Shown: positions 53,009 to 61,596 of the stretch, one piece after another
Position numbering within the stretch: the first letter of the stretch is position 1
Layout of the letters: every line of letters begins with the position of its first letter
Assembly (NCBI RefSeq): GCF_000813145.1
Contig: NZ_BAZF01000023.1
Span: 1-64,000, forward strand
From: Geobacter sp. OR-1
GTDB lineage: Bacteria; Desulfobacterota; Desulfuromonadia; Geobacterales; DSM-12255
Direction of reading: 5' to 3'
DNA: 64,000 nt
Program-made: the position numbers and the translations under genes
The notes under the pieces: model-generated
Databases searched by the model: none
The model's input: the letters and a program-made list of their open reading frames with translations, nothing else
Told to the model about the DNA's origin: nothing

Positions 53009-54727
53009 ATGGCCAGACCCAAAAAGCAGTTACTTGTCAGCGGTGACGATAGTAAACCCAATACTTCAACACTTGCACCTGAGGAATCGGTCAGGCAGAG
53101 GATTATTCACGACCTCAAAAAACTTGGATGGGGTGATGGTCAACTTAGGTGGAAACCCGAATGGCCCATTCCCGATACTCCTCACGACCTGACAAAGAGA
53201 GAACGAGGCCAGAAGTATGCAACGTGCGGAAGTGCCGATTTAGTTGCTTTTGCTGACGAAAGCGGCCAATGGCATGCTTTGCAGGTCATATTTGAATTCA
53301 AAGCCCCCGATATAGATAAGGGGCGGTCGCAGCTTATCCGCTATCTCAGTAATGAACCGATGGCGAAAATGGGTTTTTGGACAAATGGCTCAAGAAGTCT
53401 AGCCGTCTATAAACGCCATCAATCCGACTGGGTGTTTGTTGAGGGTGCATCTCTTCCTCACCCCGGCGACGATCTAACCCAGCCCCCTGATTCTCCCCCT
53501 ACATGGAACACTTTACGCGTCCCATCAGAGGTTGAACTTGCTGGGGCACTCCGTCGTCTTGTGGCTACAACTGTCGTCGGGGATACCAATGTTAATCGAA
53601 GAGAAGATCAACTGCGGGAATTAATCCATGTCCTACTTGTAAAGCTCGACAGTGACGCATTTGCCAGCAGGTCAGCAAACCGAGATAAGCCGGTGAACTT
53701 TCGCATCTATGGCGACAACGTAACAAAAGTTGCTATCACAGCCAAAGCAATCCATGAGCAATTTAAGGAATATTTCAGCCAGCAAAGAACAAGGATTTTC
53801 AATCCCAACGACCGTGACCAGATATTGCTAACAGATGAAACTGTTTTCGCCGTGGTTGCCGAATTAGCACCGTTCAGGATACTCGGGGACGATGTTGATT
53901 TGTTGGCAAAGGCCTTTCAGATCATAAGAACATCGGCACTCAAAAGCGGAGAAGGACAATATTTGACCCCCTTGCGGGTTGTAAGGCCAGCAATAATGGC
54001 GTTAGAGATTACATCTCAGGACAAAGTTATCGACCCTGCTTGCGGAACGGGGTCCTTTCTTGTCGAGGCTCTAAGGCAGGTAGCCAAAAATGAATTTCCT
54101 GCTGAAGATGAAGCGTGGAATTTGATTAAATGGGCCAACGACAACCTATACGGGGTTGATAAAGACGATATAGGCGTGAAACTTACGCGTGCAATTATGG
54201 TTGCAATGCGGGACGGGTCCACCCATGCGTTACTTGGCGATGCGGTTAGGGTCAATCAGTGGTTCCAGAAATTTCCGAAGTTGGGGCAAGAACTAGGGAA
54301 GCAAGAACCACCATACGTTCACGAGCAATTTACTGTTGTTGTAACAAATCCCCCTTTCGGTTCAGACCTCAAAGTCAAAGCTGCCGATTGTAAAGCAGCG
54401 GGATATACAATATCGATTGCGGCTGCAATGCGTGGCGCTGATGATCATGCGGATCTTGAAATTGGTCTTGTATATCTGGAACTCGCCCATAGGCTGTTAC
54501 GAACTGGGGGGCGTGTAGGTATCGTTTTGCCTGAGACGTACTTTTTTAGCCACTCCTACAGGTGGTTGCCGGGGTGGGTAAAGGATCGGTTTGAACTCCG
54601 AGGTATGCTGAACATCCCTATGGAGGCTTTTGAGGAATTCTGTCGGGCAAAGACGAATTTTTACATCCTCGAAAAAGTAGGAAACGGCCCCGCAAATACC
54701 CAACCCAGTGCAGATACGGAGAATTGA
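53009..54727 (+). CDS. fused nuclease-N6-adenine methyltransferase (BcgIA-like R-M subunit)
   Basis: 572 residues. The N-terminal ~130 resemble a type I HsdR_N/PD-(D/E)xK nuclease: GSADLVAF followed by VIFEFKAPDIDKGRSQLIRY (Asp ... Glu-x-Lys). A helical linker leads into an HsdM-type domain: GEGQYLTPLRVVRPAI, SAM motif VIDPACGTGSFLVEAL, NLYGVDKD and catalytic NPPF (VVTNPPFGSDL). The gene after it is an HsdS-like specificity subunit. Nuclease plus methylase in one chain with a separate S matches type IIB (BcgI) architecture. Cargo of the tRNA-Arg island, probably anti-phage defence. Confidence 0.8.
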   Translation: MARPKKQLLVSGDDSKPNTSTLAPEESVRQRIIHDLKKLGWGDGQLRWKPEWPIPDTPHDLTKRERGQKYATCGSADLVAFADESGQWHALQVIFEFKAPDIDKGRSQLIRYLSNEPMAKMGFWTNGSRSLAVYKRHQSDWVFVEGASLPHPGDDLTQPPDSPPTWNTLRVPSEVELAGALRRLVATTVVGDTNVNRREDQLRELIHVLLVKLDSDAFASRSANRDKPVNFRIYGDNVTKVAITAKAIHEQFKEYFSQQRTRIFNPNDRDQILLTDETVFAVVAELAPFRILGDDVDLLAKAFQIIRTSALKSGEGQYLTPLRVVRPAIMALEITSQDKVIDPACGTGSFLVEALRQVAKNEFPAEDEAWNLIKWANDNLYGVDKDDIGVKLTRAIMVAMRDGSTHALLGDAVRVNQWFQKFPKLGQELGKQEPPYVHEQFTVVVTNPPFGSDLKVKAADCKAAGYTISIAAAMRGADDHADLEIGLVYLELAHRLLRTGGRVGIVLPETYFFSHSYRWLPGWVKDRFELRGMLNIPMEAFEEFCRAKTNFYILEKVGNGPANTQPSADTEN

Positions 54728-54729
54728 TA

Positions 54730-55758
54730 ATGGCTATAAATAAACCATCATGGTTTTCAAATGACAAGATTATGGTGTCAACCGCCCCTACCTGCGGACT
54801 GACAAAAGGCGGGAGGCTTCTTCCGAAGATTGATCATGCTTCTGGGATGCGGATTCAAACCACCGACCCAGATACGGGGGAGAGTGTCGATGCAATCGAT
54901 GATGCACTACTTGATGACATGGTTGCTTTAACTCAAGGAGAGACAACAAATACCCTCCGTTTTGTTGATAGCGCGGAAGTCAGCCTTAGTTGTGCGGTTC
55001 CCGTTTACTATGATCAAAGGTTCAACAAGCAGTTTACAGATGCCCTAGCTACCCCCCGATTTTCCGGTTATTCTAGTGCAACCCTCGGGGAATTACTGGG
55101 AGAGGATTTGATTACTATAAGGGGTGGGCATGGTTCACCATCTCATGACCAAAGAATCGGAGAGGTTCCTTACATCAAGGTTTCAGATTTGAGGGCTGGT
55201 TTCGTGAATATCAATCCGACAAATAGGGTGCCCCTGTCTGTCGCGAGAAAATTTTGGCATGGGGAATCATCAAACCTTGAACCGTATGATCTACTTTGTC
55301 CCGAGAGAACGTCAAAAAATATCGGCGATTTTTGCGTCTTGATGCCTGGTCAAGAGCGGGTCGTATTGACAAAAGAGATCATAATTATTCGACCAGGCCC
55401 CGAAGCGGACTTCGATGTATTTTATTTGCTTTGGGCATTGACTTTGAAAATTGTCAGAGATCAATGGAAGCGCATCGTCTTCATGCAAACAAACAGGGAG
55501 GATGTGGGAAAAAGGTTTTTGGAAATCAGAATACCGATCCCATCGAGTAGAGAAGAGGCTGATAAGGCCTCAAGTGCGTTTCGCAATTACTATCAGTCGA
55601 TTTCTACCGCGAGGATAGGTTTAGCTGATTACCTTAAATCTGTCGGTGACCACCATTTTTACGTTGCAGGTGCAGACGAGCTTACTGACGAGCTTATCGA
55701 GGATATTGACGAAGGACTTGCTGAGGAGTTGCCGGAAGGTGATAACGAGATGGATTGA
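54730..55758 (+). CDS. restriction-modification specificity (S) subunit, BcgIB-like
   Basis: 342 residues from ATG 54730 (GGAG about 9 nt upstream), starting 2 nt after the R-M stop. Two target-recognition-like parts: VPVYYDQRFNKQFTDALATP then GELLGEDLITIRGGHGSPSH, GEVPYIKVSDLRAG, and later VLTKEIIIIRPGPEADFDVF and FMQTNREDVGKRFLEIRIPI, the typical end of a TRD. A charged C-terminal helix and acidic tail follow. It should determine the DNA sequence recognised. The target sequence is unpredictable from this. Confidence 0.8.
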   Translation: MAINKPSWFSNDKIMVSTAPTCGLTKGGRLLPKIDHASGMRIQTTDPDTGESVDAIDDALLDDMVALTQGETTNTLRFVDSAEVSLSCAVPVYYDQRFNKQFTDALATPRFSGYSSATLGELLGEDLITIRGGHGSPSHDQRIGEVPYIKVSDLRAGFVNINPTNRVPLSVARKFWHGESSNLEPYDLLCPERTSKNIGDFCVLMPGQERVVLTKEIIIIRPGPEADFDVFYLLWALTLKIVRDQWKRIVFMQTNREDVGKRFLEIRIPIPSSREEADKASSAFRNYYQSISTARIGLADYLKSVGDHHFYVAGADELTDELIEDIDEGLAEELPEGDNEMD

Positions 55759-55766
55759 CTTGAATA

Positions 55767-56363
55767 TCAGCCTATCGTTTTCAGATAGGCCGCTTTGATC
55801 TCCTCAGGTTGTATGCCCAAGTAAGCGAGGGTTTGTTTCTGGGTGGAATGATTAAACATCGTCATCAGGGTTGGAATATCGGTTCCGTGAATGGTCCTGT
55901 GAATATAACCGAAAGTCTTTCTTAGCGTGTGGCTGCCATAATTCCCCTTGAGGTTTACCGCATCACACCACCCTTTAACTAGGCTGTTGAGATAAGGAAC
56001 TGAAAGGGGTTTCCCTCCCTTCCTCGACTGGAAAATAGGTTCATCGTCTCCGGCCTCCGGCATGGTATCGAGTAAAGCCCGAACCGAATCATAAACTGTA
56101 GTATTGATGGTTATGTTTCGGGGTTTCCCCGTTTTCTTTTCTTTGGTGGTGAAGTGGTCGCCGGGTGAAAGGTGCTTGACCTGTCCAACTGTAATTTTCA
56201 GAAGGTCCGACGCTCTGAGGTTGGTATTTATCCCTGTGATGAATAGGGCAAGGTTTCGGGGATGGTCGGCCAACAGCTTTTTGATGTTCTTGATGTCCTT
56301 CACGTTTCGGATCGGGTCAACCTTGATATTGTCGCCAATTTTGGGATGATTGAGAGCCGCCAT
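55767..56363 (-). CDS. compact tyrosine recombinase
   Basis: 198 residues, catalytic domain only, without arm-binding or full core-binding domain. Catalytic residues: Arg I in GINTNLRASDLLKI, Lys in KKTGKPRNITIN, HTLRKTFGYI (His, Arg II), MFNHSTQKQTLAYLGI (His and Tyr). Complete active site. It is convergent with the S gene, 8 nt away. The nearest recombination sites are the tRNA-Arg copies, but the gene is not adjacent to either, so its role as the island integrase is inferred. Confidence 0.85.
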   Translation of the reverse strand: MAALNHPKIGDNIKVDPIRNVKDIKNIKKLLADHPRNLALFITGINTNLRASDLLKITVGQVKHLSPGDHFTTKEKKTGKPRNITINTTVYDSVRALLDTMPEAGDDEPIFQSRKGGKPLSVPYLNSLVKGWCDAVNLKGNYGSHTLRKTFGYIHRTIHGTDIPTLMTMFNHSTQKQTLAYLGIQPEEIKAAYLKTIG

Positions 56364-56449
56364 TTTTCACCCTGGAAATATAAAGTTCTGAGGTAATATG
56401 ATGAAAACTTTATATTCATTTTGAGTGAATGTAAAATGAAAAAACGATA

Positions 56450-56562
56450 AAACCCGTAAATCCTTTGTCTATAAGGGTCTACGGGTTTCACCGAATGTAA
56501 ACTTTTAGGCTATAGTTGGGATTCAGAGGGGGAAACGGCCCTCATACAAAGCCGTTTCCCCC
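56450..56562. repeat. two strong hairpins in an intergenic gap
   Basis: AAACCCGTA (56450-56458) pairs with TACGGGTTT (56480-56488), and GGGGGAAACGG (56528-56538) pairs with CCGTTTCCCCC (56552-56562). They lie between the recombinase gene and the small-gene operon. The second could stop leftward transcription of the operon, though there is no T tract. Confidence 0.6.
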
Positions 56563-56597
56563 TATCTCCAACAAGGCCCCATGCCCTGCCGGATTTC

Positions 56598-57362
56598 TTA
56601 CCGTAACGACTCTTTGAAGGCGTCCAACCCATTATCAGAGATGAAGGCCGTTTTCTCCCCTTCAGTCATCTTCATAAACGCCGCCTTGTCGGGGTCGCTC
56701 ATAGAATCGAAGATGGCCCCCAACCCCTCCGCTTTGGCGATATCCGCCGCCGCTGACTTCATAAAGCGTTCGGAGGTTGTAACGCTGTCCTCAAAGATCC
56801 CCGCGACGTTCAAGGCTTCGATCTTATCGGGGAGGGCCGTTTCCTGATAACGGACTTTCGCCAACTCAACAACCGGCGCCGGGATAAGGGGAAGGATTGA
56901 CCCCTCCAAAGCAAAGAGGATGGAAGGATCACCAGCCGCGACCGTTGACCGTAAAAGGGCTGTTCTCTCATCAGGGGGTAATGTGGACAATTCCCGCCTG
57001 ATCTCCTGCGCCCTCAATAGGGCGATAAGTTCCGCCGTCTCGCTCTTATGGGTGGCGGGTCGGCTTGCCGTTTCGATCTCCTGCAGGATGGTTCCGGTTC
57101 TTGACTTGTAGGGATGGGCCGCTTTATCGAATTCGGCCTGTAGGTTGGTGAAGGCCTTTTTCATAATCTCCTGCTGATCCTTCAACCGTTCTTCCGGCTT
57201 GAGGCGTTCCGATACCTTCCCCGCCGACTCTATCGCCTGCCGAAAGTTGTTGAAAGCGTAGGCGAGGGAATTATGAAAATCGAACAGGCTTTCATTTATG
57301 TCGCTGTTCCGACTGATAAGGCCGGGGTGAATCTTCTTTAATACCTCTGCGGGTGTCGGCAT
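56598..57362 (-). CDS. hypothetical island protein, helical
   Basis: 254 residues, overlapping the upstream small gene by TGATG. It is nearly all alpha-helical with charged heptads (VSERLKPEERLKDQQEIMKK, ELIALLRAQEIRRELSTLPP) and a C-terminal DPDKAAFMKMTEGEKTAFIS. Nothing matches a catalytic family. The layout is reminiscent of phage or satellite scaffold-type proteins, but there is no capsid gene beside it. Last gene of a leftward operon. Function unknown. Confidence 0.6.
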   Translation of the reverse strand: MPTPAEVLKKIHPGLISRNSDINESLFDFHNSLAYAFNNFRQAIESAGKVSERLKPEERLKDQQEIMKKAFTNLQAEFDKAAHPYKSRTGTILQEIETASRPATHKSETAELIALLRAQEIRRELSTLPPDERTALLRSTVAAGDPSILFALEGSILPLIPAPVVELAKVRYQETALPDKIEALNVAGIFEDSVTTSERFMKSAAADIAKAEGLGAIFDSMSDPDKAAFMKMTEGEKTAFISDNGLDAFKESLR

Positions 57363-57508
57363 CAGTTGCCCCCTTTTGCGCCGTTGGACTTACCGAGTGA
57401 AGCGGCGTTCTTCCGTTTGGTGGCTTCGGTCTGTGCTTTGAAGGCGTCCCGGTCGTTCGCTGCATCGGGGTTGCATTTGGGCGTCATGTCTGTTCCGGCT
57501 TTGTTCAT
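57362..57508 (-). CDS. small hypothetical protein (48 aa)
   Basis: ATG 57508 follows AAAGGAGAG by about 8 nt. The product is hydrophilic and rich in Lys/Asn/Ala (FKAQTEATKRKNAASLGKSN). The stop overlaps the next ATG as TGATG, so both genes are translationally coupled. No family recognised. Confidence 0.6.
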   Translation of the reverse strand: MNKAGTDMTPKCNPDAANDRDAFKAQTEATKRKNAASLGKSNGAKGGN

Positions 57509-57570
57509 GGCTGTACTCTCCTTTTACTGTTTGGCCCATGGTATCCCATGGGGTTGGTTGTGAAAGTGCG

Positions 57571-57771
57571 TTAGGCGTTAAATGCTCGCGTCGGTCTGCG
57601 GCAATCCTTAACCGTCAGGAGGTAATAATTATGGGTTGGGTTCCCTTCGGCCTCGATCTGTGCCGCCCTCAACCCTTCGGCATCCCTACAGGTGATAACC
57701 CGATTCGGCTTAAGGGGTTCCGACCCCTTCGCCAAAAGTTCTAAACGGCTGATGCGTTCCTTAATCCCCAT
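57571..57771 (-). CDS. small hypothetical protein (66 aa)
   Basis: Starts 2 nt after the stop of the preceding 58-residue gene. It has a helical N-terminus (MGIKERISRLELLAKGSEPL) and a strand-rich end (RVITCRDAEGLRAAQIEAEG, NYYLLTVKD). Unknown family; supported by tight packing in the operon. Confidence 0.5.
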   Translation of the reverse strand: MGIKERISRLELLAKGSEPLKPNRVITCRDAEGLRAAQIEAEGNPTHNYYLLTVKDCRRPTRAFNA

Positions 57772-57773
57772 CC

Positions 57774-57950
57774 TTAAAAATCCCCCCTCAAGAATTGCTG
57801 TAGGCTGATCCGGTCAAGGTAGATTTCCCCTTCTTCGTCCTGTTCTGTTCGGGATGCGTCCCAATCAGCCTCTTTCGCCGCTCGTTGCTCCTTCCTCCTC
57901 CATCTCTCATGAGCGGATTTGATAAGGGGCAATCGTTCGGCTTTGGTCAT
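57774..57950 (-). CDS. small hypothetical protein (58 aa)
   Basis: ATG 57950 overlaps the preceding gene's stop (ATGA). The product is highly charged: LPLIKSAHERWRRKEQRAAK, then EADWDASRTEQDEEGEIYLD, ending LQQFLRGDF. No family recognised. Confidence 0.5.
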   Translation of the reverse strand: MTKAERLPLIKSAHERWRRKEQRAAKEADWDASRTEQDEEGEIYLDRISLQQFLRGDF

Positions 57951-58189
57951 GGTTTGGGCTCCTTCAACTTCTCTTCCAGAGCGTCAAGCCGTTGTTCGAT
58001 CTCGCCTTGCTCAATCATGCGGGTCATGTTGGCGAGAATGTAGATAAGGCTTGTCCCGTCCTTCATGCTGATTGCCCCGGTTCGGGCGTCCCGGTACACT
58101 CTCGCGGCTTCGGCTAACGTCTTTTTTACTGTGAATAACCTGCCGGGGCGGGGTATACCCCTTTTGATTTGTCCTGACATATTAATCAT
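57947..58189 (-). CDS. small hypothetical protein (80 aa)
   Basis: AAGGAGG lies 3 nt before ATG 58189 and 12 nt before the alternative ATG 58180. The product has a basic start (SGQIKRGIPRPGRLFTVKKT), a central ISMKDGTSLIYILANMTRMI and a C-terminal coiled-coil-like QRLDALEEKLKEPK. It could be a small DNA- or protein-binding factor. Family unknown. Confidence 0.55.
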   Translation of the reverse strand: MINMSGQIKRGIPRPGRLFTVKKTLAEAARVYRDARTGAISMKDGTSLIYILANMTRMIEQGEIEQRLDALEEKLKEPKP

Positions 58190-58311
58190 TTACCTCCTTT
58201 CCTTGGCGTTTAGCGGTTAATAAAAAGGGCATTCTCTGGCCGGTTATGCCAAGGAAATGCCCTTTCTAAAGTTCTAGTTTTTATTCGATTGTGGTTAACA
58301 GCTAACTGGAA

Positions 58312-58644
58312 TTAGTCGATTATCGCTCCATCACGCAGACAAGCGGCAATTCCCAGCTCATCCGTTGCCCTCCGCCCTTCGGGACTCGATTTATATTCCT
58401 GCCATGCTTCCCAGCCGCTCCATTCTGGATCGTCTTTGGTAAGCTCCCTGATGGTTACCCCTTCGCCGACGTGCCACGACCGTTCATACTGGAACACGGG
58501 GCCATCCAGCACACGAAACGGTTTCCCCTCTGGAAGATCCCAGAAGAGGCAGACGAAGCAGGCCCCGCCGTCTTTGTGTCTGAATACAAAATCTGCGGCT
58601 ATCCTGTCGCCGTTACGATAAGCTATCAAATAGGGTCGTTTCAT
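58312..58644 (-). CDS. hypothetical protein
   Basis: 110 residues with AAAAGGAGG upstream. It starts MKRPYLIAYRNGDRIAADFV, then FVCLFWDLPEGKPFRVLDGP and DDPEWSGWEAWQEYKSSPEG. Soluble, mixed alpha/beta. Not recognised. First gene of the leftward small-gene series; the iteron-like array lies directly upstream, so its promoter probably overlaps that array. Confidence 0.55.
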   Translation of the reverse strand: MKRPYLIAYRNGDRIAADFVFRHKDGGACFVCLFWDLPEGKPFRVLDGPVFQYERSWHVGEGVTIRELTKDDPEWSGWEAWQEYKSSPEGRRATDELGIAACLRDGAIID

Positions 58645-58685
58645 GTTGATAGGCCTCCTTTTTGTTTCCGCCTTAGAGCTGGGTA

Positions 58686-58845
58686 GTTTCCACTGGAAAC
58701 CTTAAGAGGTTTCCGTGGAAACTTTTACTACCTTTTCTATGCCTGAGTTTCCATCGAAACCACAGTTAACTTATTGTATCTGTTATGGTTTCTCCCCTCT
58801 AGTTTCGTGGTGAGTTTCCACCGAAACCAACCGAAACTAGAGGGG
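58686..58845. repeat. iteron-like array of GTTTCC/GGAAAC palindromes
   Basis: Four short palindromes: GTTTCCACTGGAAAC (58686), GTTTCCGTGGAAAC (58709), GTTTCCATCGAAAC (58747) and GTTTCCACCGAAAC (58814). A perfect 14-bp inverted repeat CCCCTCTAGTTTCG (58794) / CGAAACTAGAGGGG (58832) spans the last one. The array sits between a RepA-like ORF and the small-gene operon. It is probably a replication origin or a multi-site operator. Confidence 0.75.
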
Positions 58846-58859
58846 CAAAAGTTTCGGGC

Positions 58860-59603
58860 CTAAAAGGCTGATTCTGGAAGGTATCTCTCAACCTCTTCCA
58901 GTCCCTTTTTAGTCAACACCAACGCCGATTTTTCGATATAACCGGTACTCCGGGCAGCCTGGATTCTTTTGCTGATCTCACCTTTAGACCCCAAATCTCC
59001 AGCCTCAACAATATCTTTCTGTGCGGTTGGCTTCGCATCCCGAATGAACGCCATGATATCGATTATCTTGGGAATTTCCCGCTGGTGCTTCATCACCCAT
59101 TCAAAGACGCCATCTCTCACCTGCAAGCATTCAACCGGGAGATTGAAAGGGTCGGGTTTTTTCCCTCTGCATTTCGTAAACTCGATTGTGAAGCTGGCTC
59201 CCTCTTTCCGGCCACCGTCGTCTTTGGTCGGACTCAATTTGATGGTGGTATCAAGCAAATCCTCACGCCTTGATGCTCCCCGCTGGTCGCCGCTTTTTCC
59301 GCTGTGATGGACTAGGACAACTGCAAATCCTTTATGGCGTAAGCTGGTCATGAACTTAAGCAGGCTTTCAATGTCATTGTTGCTGTTCTCATCCCCTCCC
59401 GCCGTCATGCTGGAAAGGTTGTCGATGATGATCAATTCCGGCATTAGGCCTTCATCACTCAGTTCCACCAACAGAGAATTAATGCGGGCTTGGTCCTCAT
59501 GGCTGTTCAAGTTAATGGGTTTGCCTTCTCTGTATAGGGTTTCCGAGGGGATGATATTTATGAGGGTGTCAAAACCCTTGTCCACGGTAGGGGCACGTGA
59601 CAA
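58860..59603 (-). pseudogene. RepA-like (RecA/DnaB-fold) ATPase, N-terminus missing
   Basis: About 248 residues from TTG 59603; a TGA lies just upstream in frame. It has Walker B (MPELIIIDNLSSMTAG), the sensor-like FAVVLVHHSGKSGDQRGASR, and a C-terminal winged-helix-like domain (KDIVEAGDLGSKGEISKRIQ). These match plasmid RepA/AAA_25 proteins, but the Walker A loop that should lie ~90 residues earlier is absent. The 5' end is therefore lost, and activity is doubtful. The adjacent iteron-like array fits a former replication module. Confidence 0.75.
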
Positions 59604-59679
59604 AACCCGTCAGAATTGAAATACGGATGCCACTATTTTAACCAACTGATTTTACTATATAAAATAAAGGGGCTTAGGA

Positions 59680-59889
59680 ATGAGTGACAAAAAACTTACT
59701 TTTGATGATGTAATTCAGAATGACTATGCAATGATGATGAAAATTATGGATAGAATACGAGAAAAGGAAATAAAGGTAAACGACTACGTTATTAACCAGT
59801 TGCAGCTTATCGCGGGGTTGGTAGGGGTCAATATTGAGGATATATTTGATGAACGAGTTGAGGGTAAAGGCAACTATAAATTGAAATAA
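59680..59889 (+). CDS. small hypothetical protein
   Basis: 69 residues, AT-rich, with TTAGGA upstream. LTFDDVIQNDYAMMMKIMDR, then VNDYVINQLQLIAGLVGVNI and EDIFDERVEGKGNYK. A helical small protein of unknown family, last gene before tRNA-Arg copy 2. Confidence 0.45.
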   Translation: MSDKKLTFDDVIQNDYAMMMKIMDRIREKEIKVNDYVINQLQLIAGLVGVNIEDIFDERVEGKGNYKLK

Positions 59890-60049
59890 GACCGATTTTG
59901 TGATATTTAATTTTACCGCACAAAAACTGGTACACAAATTAGTATACAATATGCATTTCAGGGTTAGGTTTTAAAGGTTTTTGCCTTCAGATTTTAAAGT
60001 TTAAAAAAGCTAGGAAAAAGACCAAACAAGCGGAGCGGATAACGATTTT

Positions 60050-60126
60050 GTCCCCGTAGCTCAGCAGGATAGAGCATCTCCCTCCTAAGGAGAGGGCCGG
60101 ACGTTCGAATCGTCTCGGGGACGCCA
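60050..60126 (+). tRNA. tRNA-Arg(CCT), second copy
   Basis: 77 nt with encoded CCA and a perfect cloverleaf, including anticodon stem TCTCC/GGAGA around CTCCTAA. It differs from 52743-52819 at two positions only. Flanking sequences are unrelated, so the whole gene is the duplicated unit. Probably carried by the element and now the functional copy. Confidence 0.95.
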
Positions 60127-60134
60127 TTATGATT

Positions 60135-60170
60135 AACGCCAATTAACCTATTGAGTTAATTGGCGTTTTT
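60135..60170 (+). terminator. terminator after tRNA-Arg copy 2
   Basis: AACGCCAATTAAC pairs with GTTAATTGGCGTT, followed by TTTTTATT. Confidence 0.9.
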
Positions 60171-60238
60171 ATTATAAAATAGCATAAAATCGCTTAGTGA
60201 GCCAAGCTAATGCATTTATATGAACAAGGGGTGGCAAA

Positions 60239-60362
60239 ATGGATGAAAATAAACCAAACAGCCATAGCCGAAAAAAGAAGATTCCAAACCTTCCACCGTA
60301 TTTGACTAAACGTGGCAACCGTTATTACTACCGACGGCACATTCCGAATGACCTATACAGAC
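60239..60362 (+). pseudogene. N-terminal stub of a tyrosine integrase
   Basis: ATG 60239 opens a frame reading IPNLPPYLTKRGNRYYYRRH then IPNDLYR, the typical start of DUF6538-type phage integrases that sit just inside a tRNA att site. Homology ends near 60362 and the frame stops at 60401-60403. The rest of the integrase is gone, so the second tRNA-Arg unit can no longer move by itself. Confidence 0.7.
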
Positions 60363-60369
60363 CACCACG

Positions 60370-60581
60370 GACAAGTTTTATCCTGATTTCGTTTGCCTGT
60401 TGAATGACGGCAGGTATCTGGTCGTTGAGTACAAGGGAGAAAACTTGTGGTCAAATGAGGATTCAAAGGAAAAACGGAATCTAGGGTACTATGGGAGCAA
60501 CGCAGCAACGGAAGCTGTCTGTTTATTATGCCAAAGGGTAAGGACTTGGCGACTATCGCCGCGAAAATGCGAAAATTTTGA
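60370..60581 (+). pseudogene. C-terminal remnant of a type III restriction (Res) subunit
   Basis: Codons from 60373 read KFYPDFVCLLNDGRYLVVEY, then KGENLWSNEDSKEKRNLG, matching the nuclease end of type III Res/DEAD-box proteins (PD...E-x-K: YPDF then VEYKG). After ~60485 the frame is lost. The expected end, GKDLATIAAKMRKF, appears in another frame and stops at 60579-60581. No helicase part or Mod subunit is present. Confidence 0.7.
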
Positions 60582-60606
60582 TATAATTTTTTTGGGGGGG
60601 ATTCCT

Positions 60607-61221
60607 TTGAAGAAAAAACTTCTTTTAATGCTAATCGGGATAATTGCCGTTCAAATTTGCGGGTGTTCTTCACGGAGGGTTAGACATACAGACCTTCCAC
60701 CAATAACGTGCAGCAATAAAGTTAATATCACTTCTTCTGAGGAACAAACCGCCTATTCAAAAGATTTTATGGCAAATTATATCAAGGGCAGTATCGATTT
60801 TATAATAAAAGATAATGCTAACGGTTATTTAGATGTTAACTCTGGAGGTTTCATAAATATTCCACAACCAGACTACGACTCTGAACTTGATGAAAAATCC
60901 AATAACTCGCATGGTAAGCTGAACGGCAATGTGCGATTGAGGTCTTCTAATCCTAATTTTACTTTTCAAACTGGTTTTGATATGGAATATGTCAGTGAAT
61001 ACAATCTGGATGCAAATGGAAACATGAACTTAACATTTAATGTTATTGAGGCAAGTTCATTGAATCCACCACCAAATTTGGTCATCAGTACCATTGCCCC
61101 AAGAAATTCACCAGGACGGATTACTCCCAAAAGTACGGACTTATTCTTGCTATACAACTTTAATTATCTGAAATTGAAAAAACTTATTGAAGATGTTTGC
61201 AGCAATTTGAAGTCATTTTAA
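60607..61221 (+). CDS. predicted lipoprotein
   Basis: 204 residues from TTG 60607, preceded by a G-rich ribosome site. Lipoprotein signal KKKLLLMLIGIIAVQICGCS with lipobox ICGC. The mature part is Asn/Ser-rich and beta-prone (IDFIIKDNANGYLDVNSGGF, LNGNVRLRSSNPNFTFQTGF), AT-rich, with no known domain. It lies in the second tRNA-Arg unit. It may have been expressed behind the lost restriction gene by chance. Function unknown. Confidence 0.6.
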   Translation: MKKKLLLMLIGIIAVQICGCSSRRVRHTDLPPITCSNKVNITSSEEQTAYSKDFMANYIKGSIDFIIKDNANGYLDVNSGGFINIPQPDYDSELDEKSNNSHGKLNGNVRLRSSNPNFTFQTGFDMEYVSEYNLDANGNMNLTFNVIEASSLNPPPNLVISTIAPRNSPGRITPKSTDLFLLYNFNYLKLKKLIEDVCSNLKSF

Positions 61222-61596
61222 TGTTGCGGACGTAAATATTCCGCGCTACCCAGCCAGCCCACACCAATGAATTTATTGCAACTGAAAGAGATAAAAGCTG
61301 ATTCTATATCTCAAAATAAATTAAACCGCTTCGCCCGTTTCGTGCCGCGAAACACCCAATTCACGAGAAACCATATACTCTGGAATTTTTTTGTATTTTG
61401 TGGTATAAATTCAATAGATTTAATCAGTTAGGTAAGAATTCAAGGCTAGCTAACCCCGCACCAATCAAGCCTTTTCGACTGTCCCAAACACTGTGACAAG
61501 CTAGTGTAATATCATAGGGCTTGTGTCGTAGTTATTACAGTTAATCTATTTACGTTTTTTCAAATGTTAATTGGTGTAATTTGTGTCCGGGACCGG
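61222..61596. other. AT-rich stretch at the end of the second tRNA-Arg unit
   Basis: No gene or RNA seen in about 375 bases before the att copy at 61597. Confidence 0.4.

Noticed and set aside
60400..60606. N-terminal extension of the lipoprotein gene
   Set aside because: The extension is the frame of a degraded restriction-subunit tail; the lipoprotein signal and ribosome site begin at 60607.
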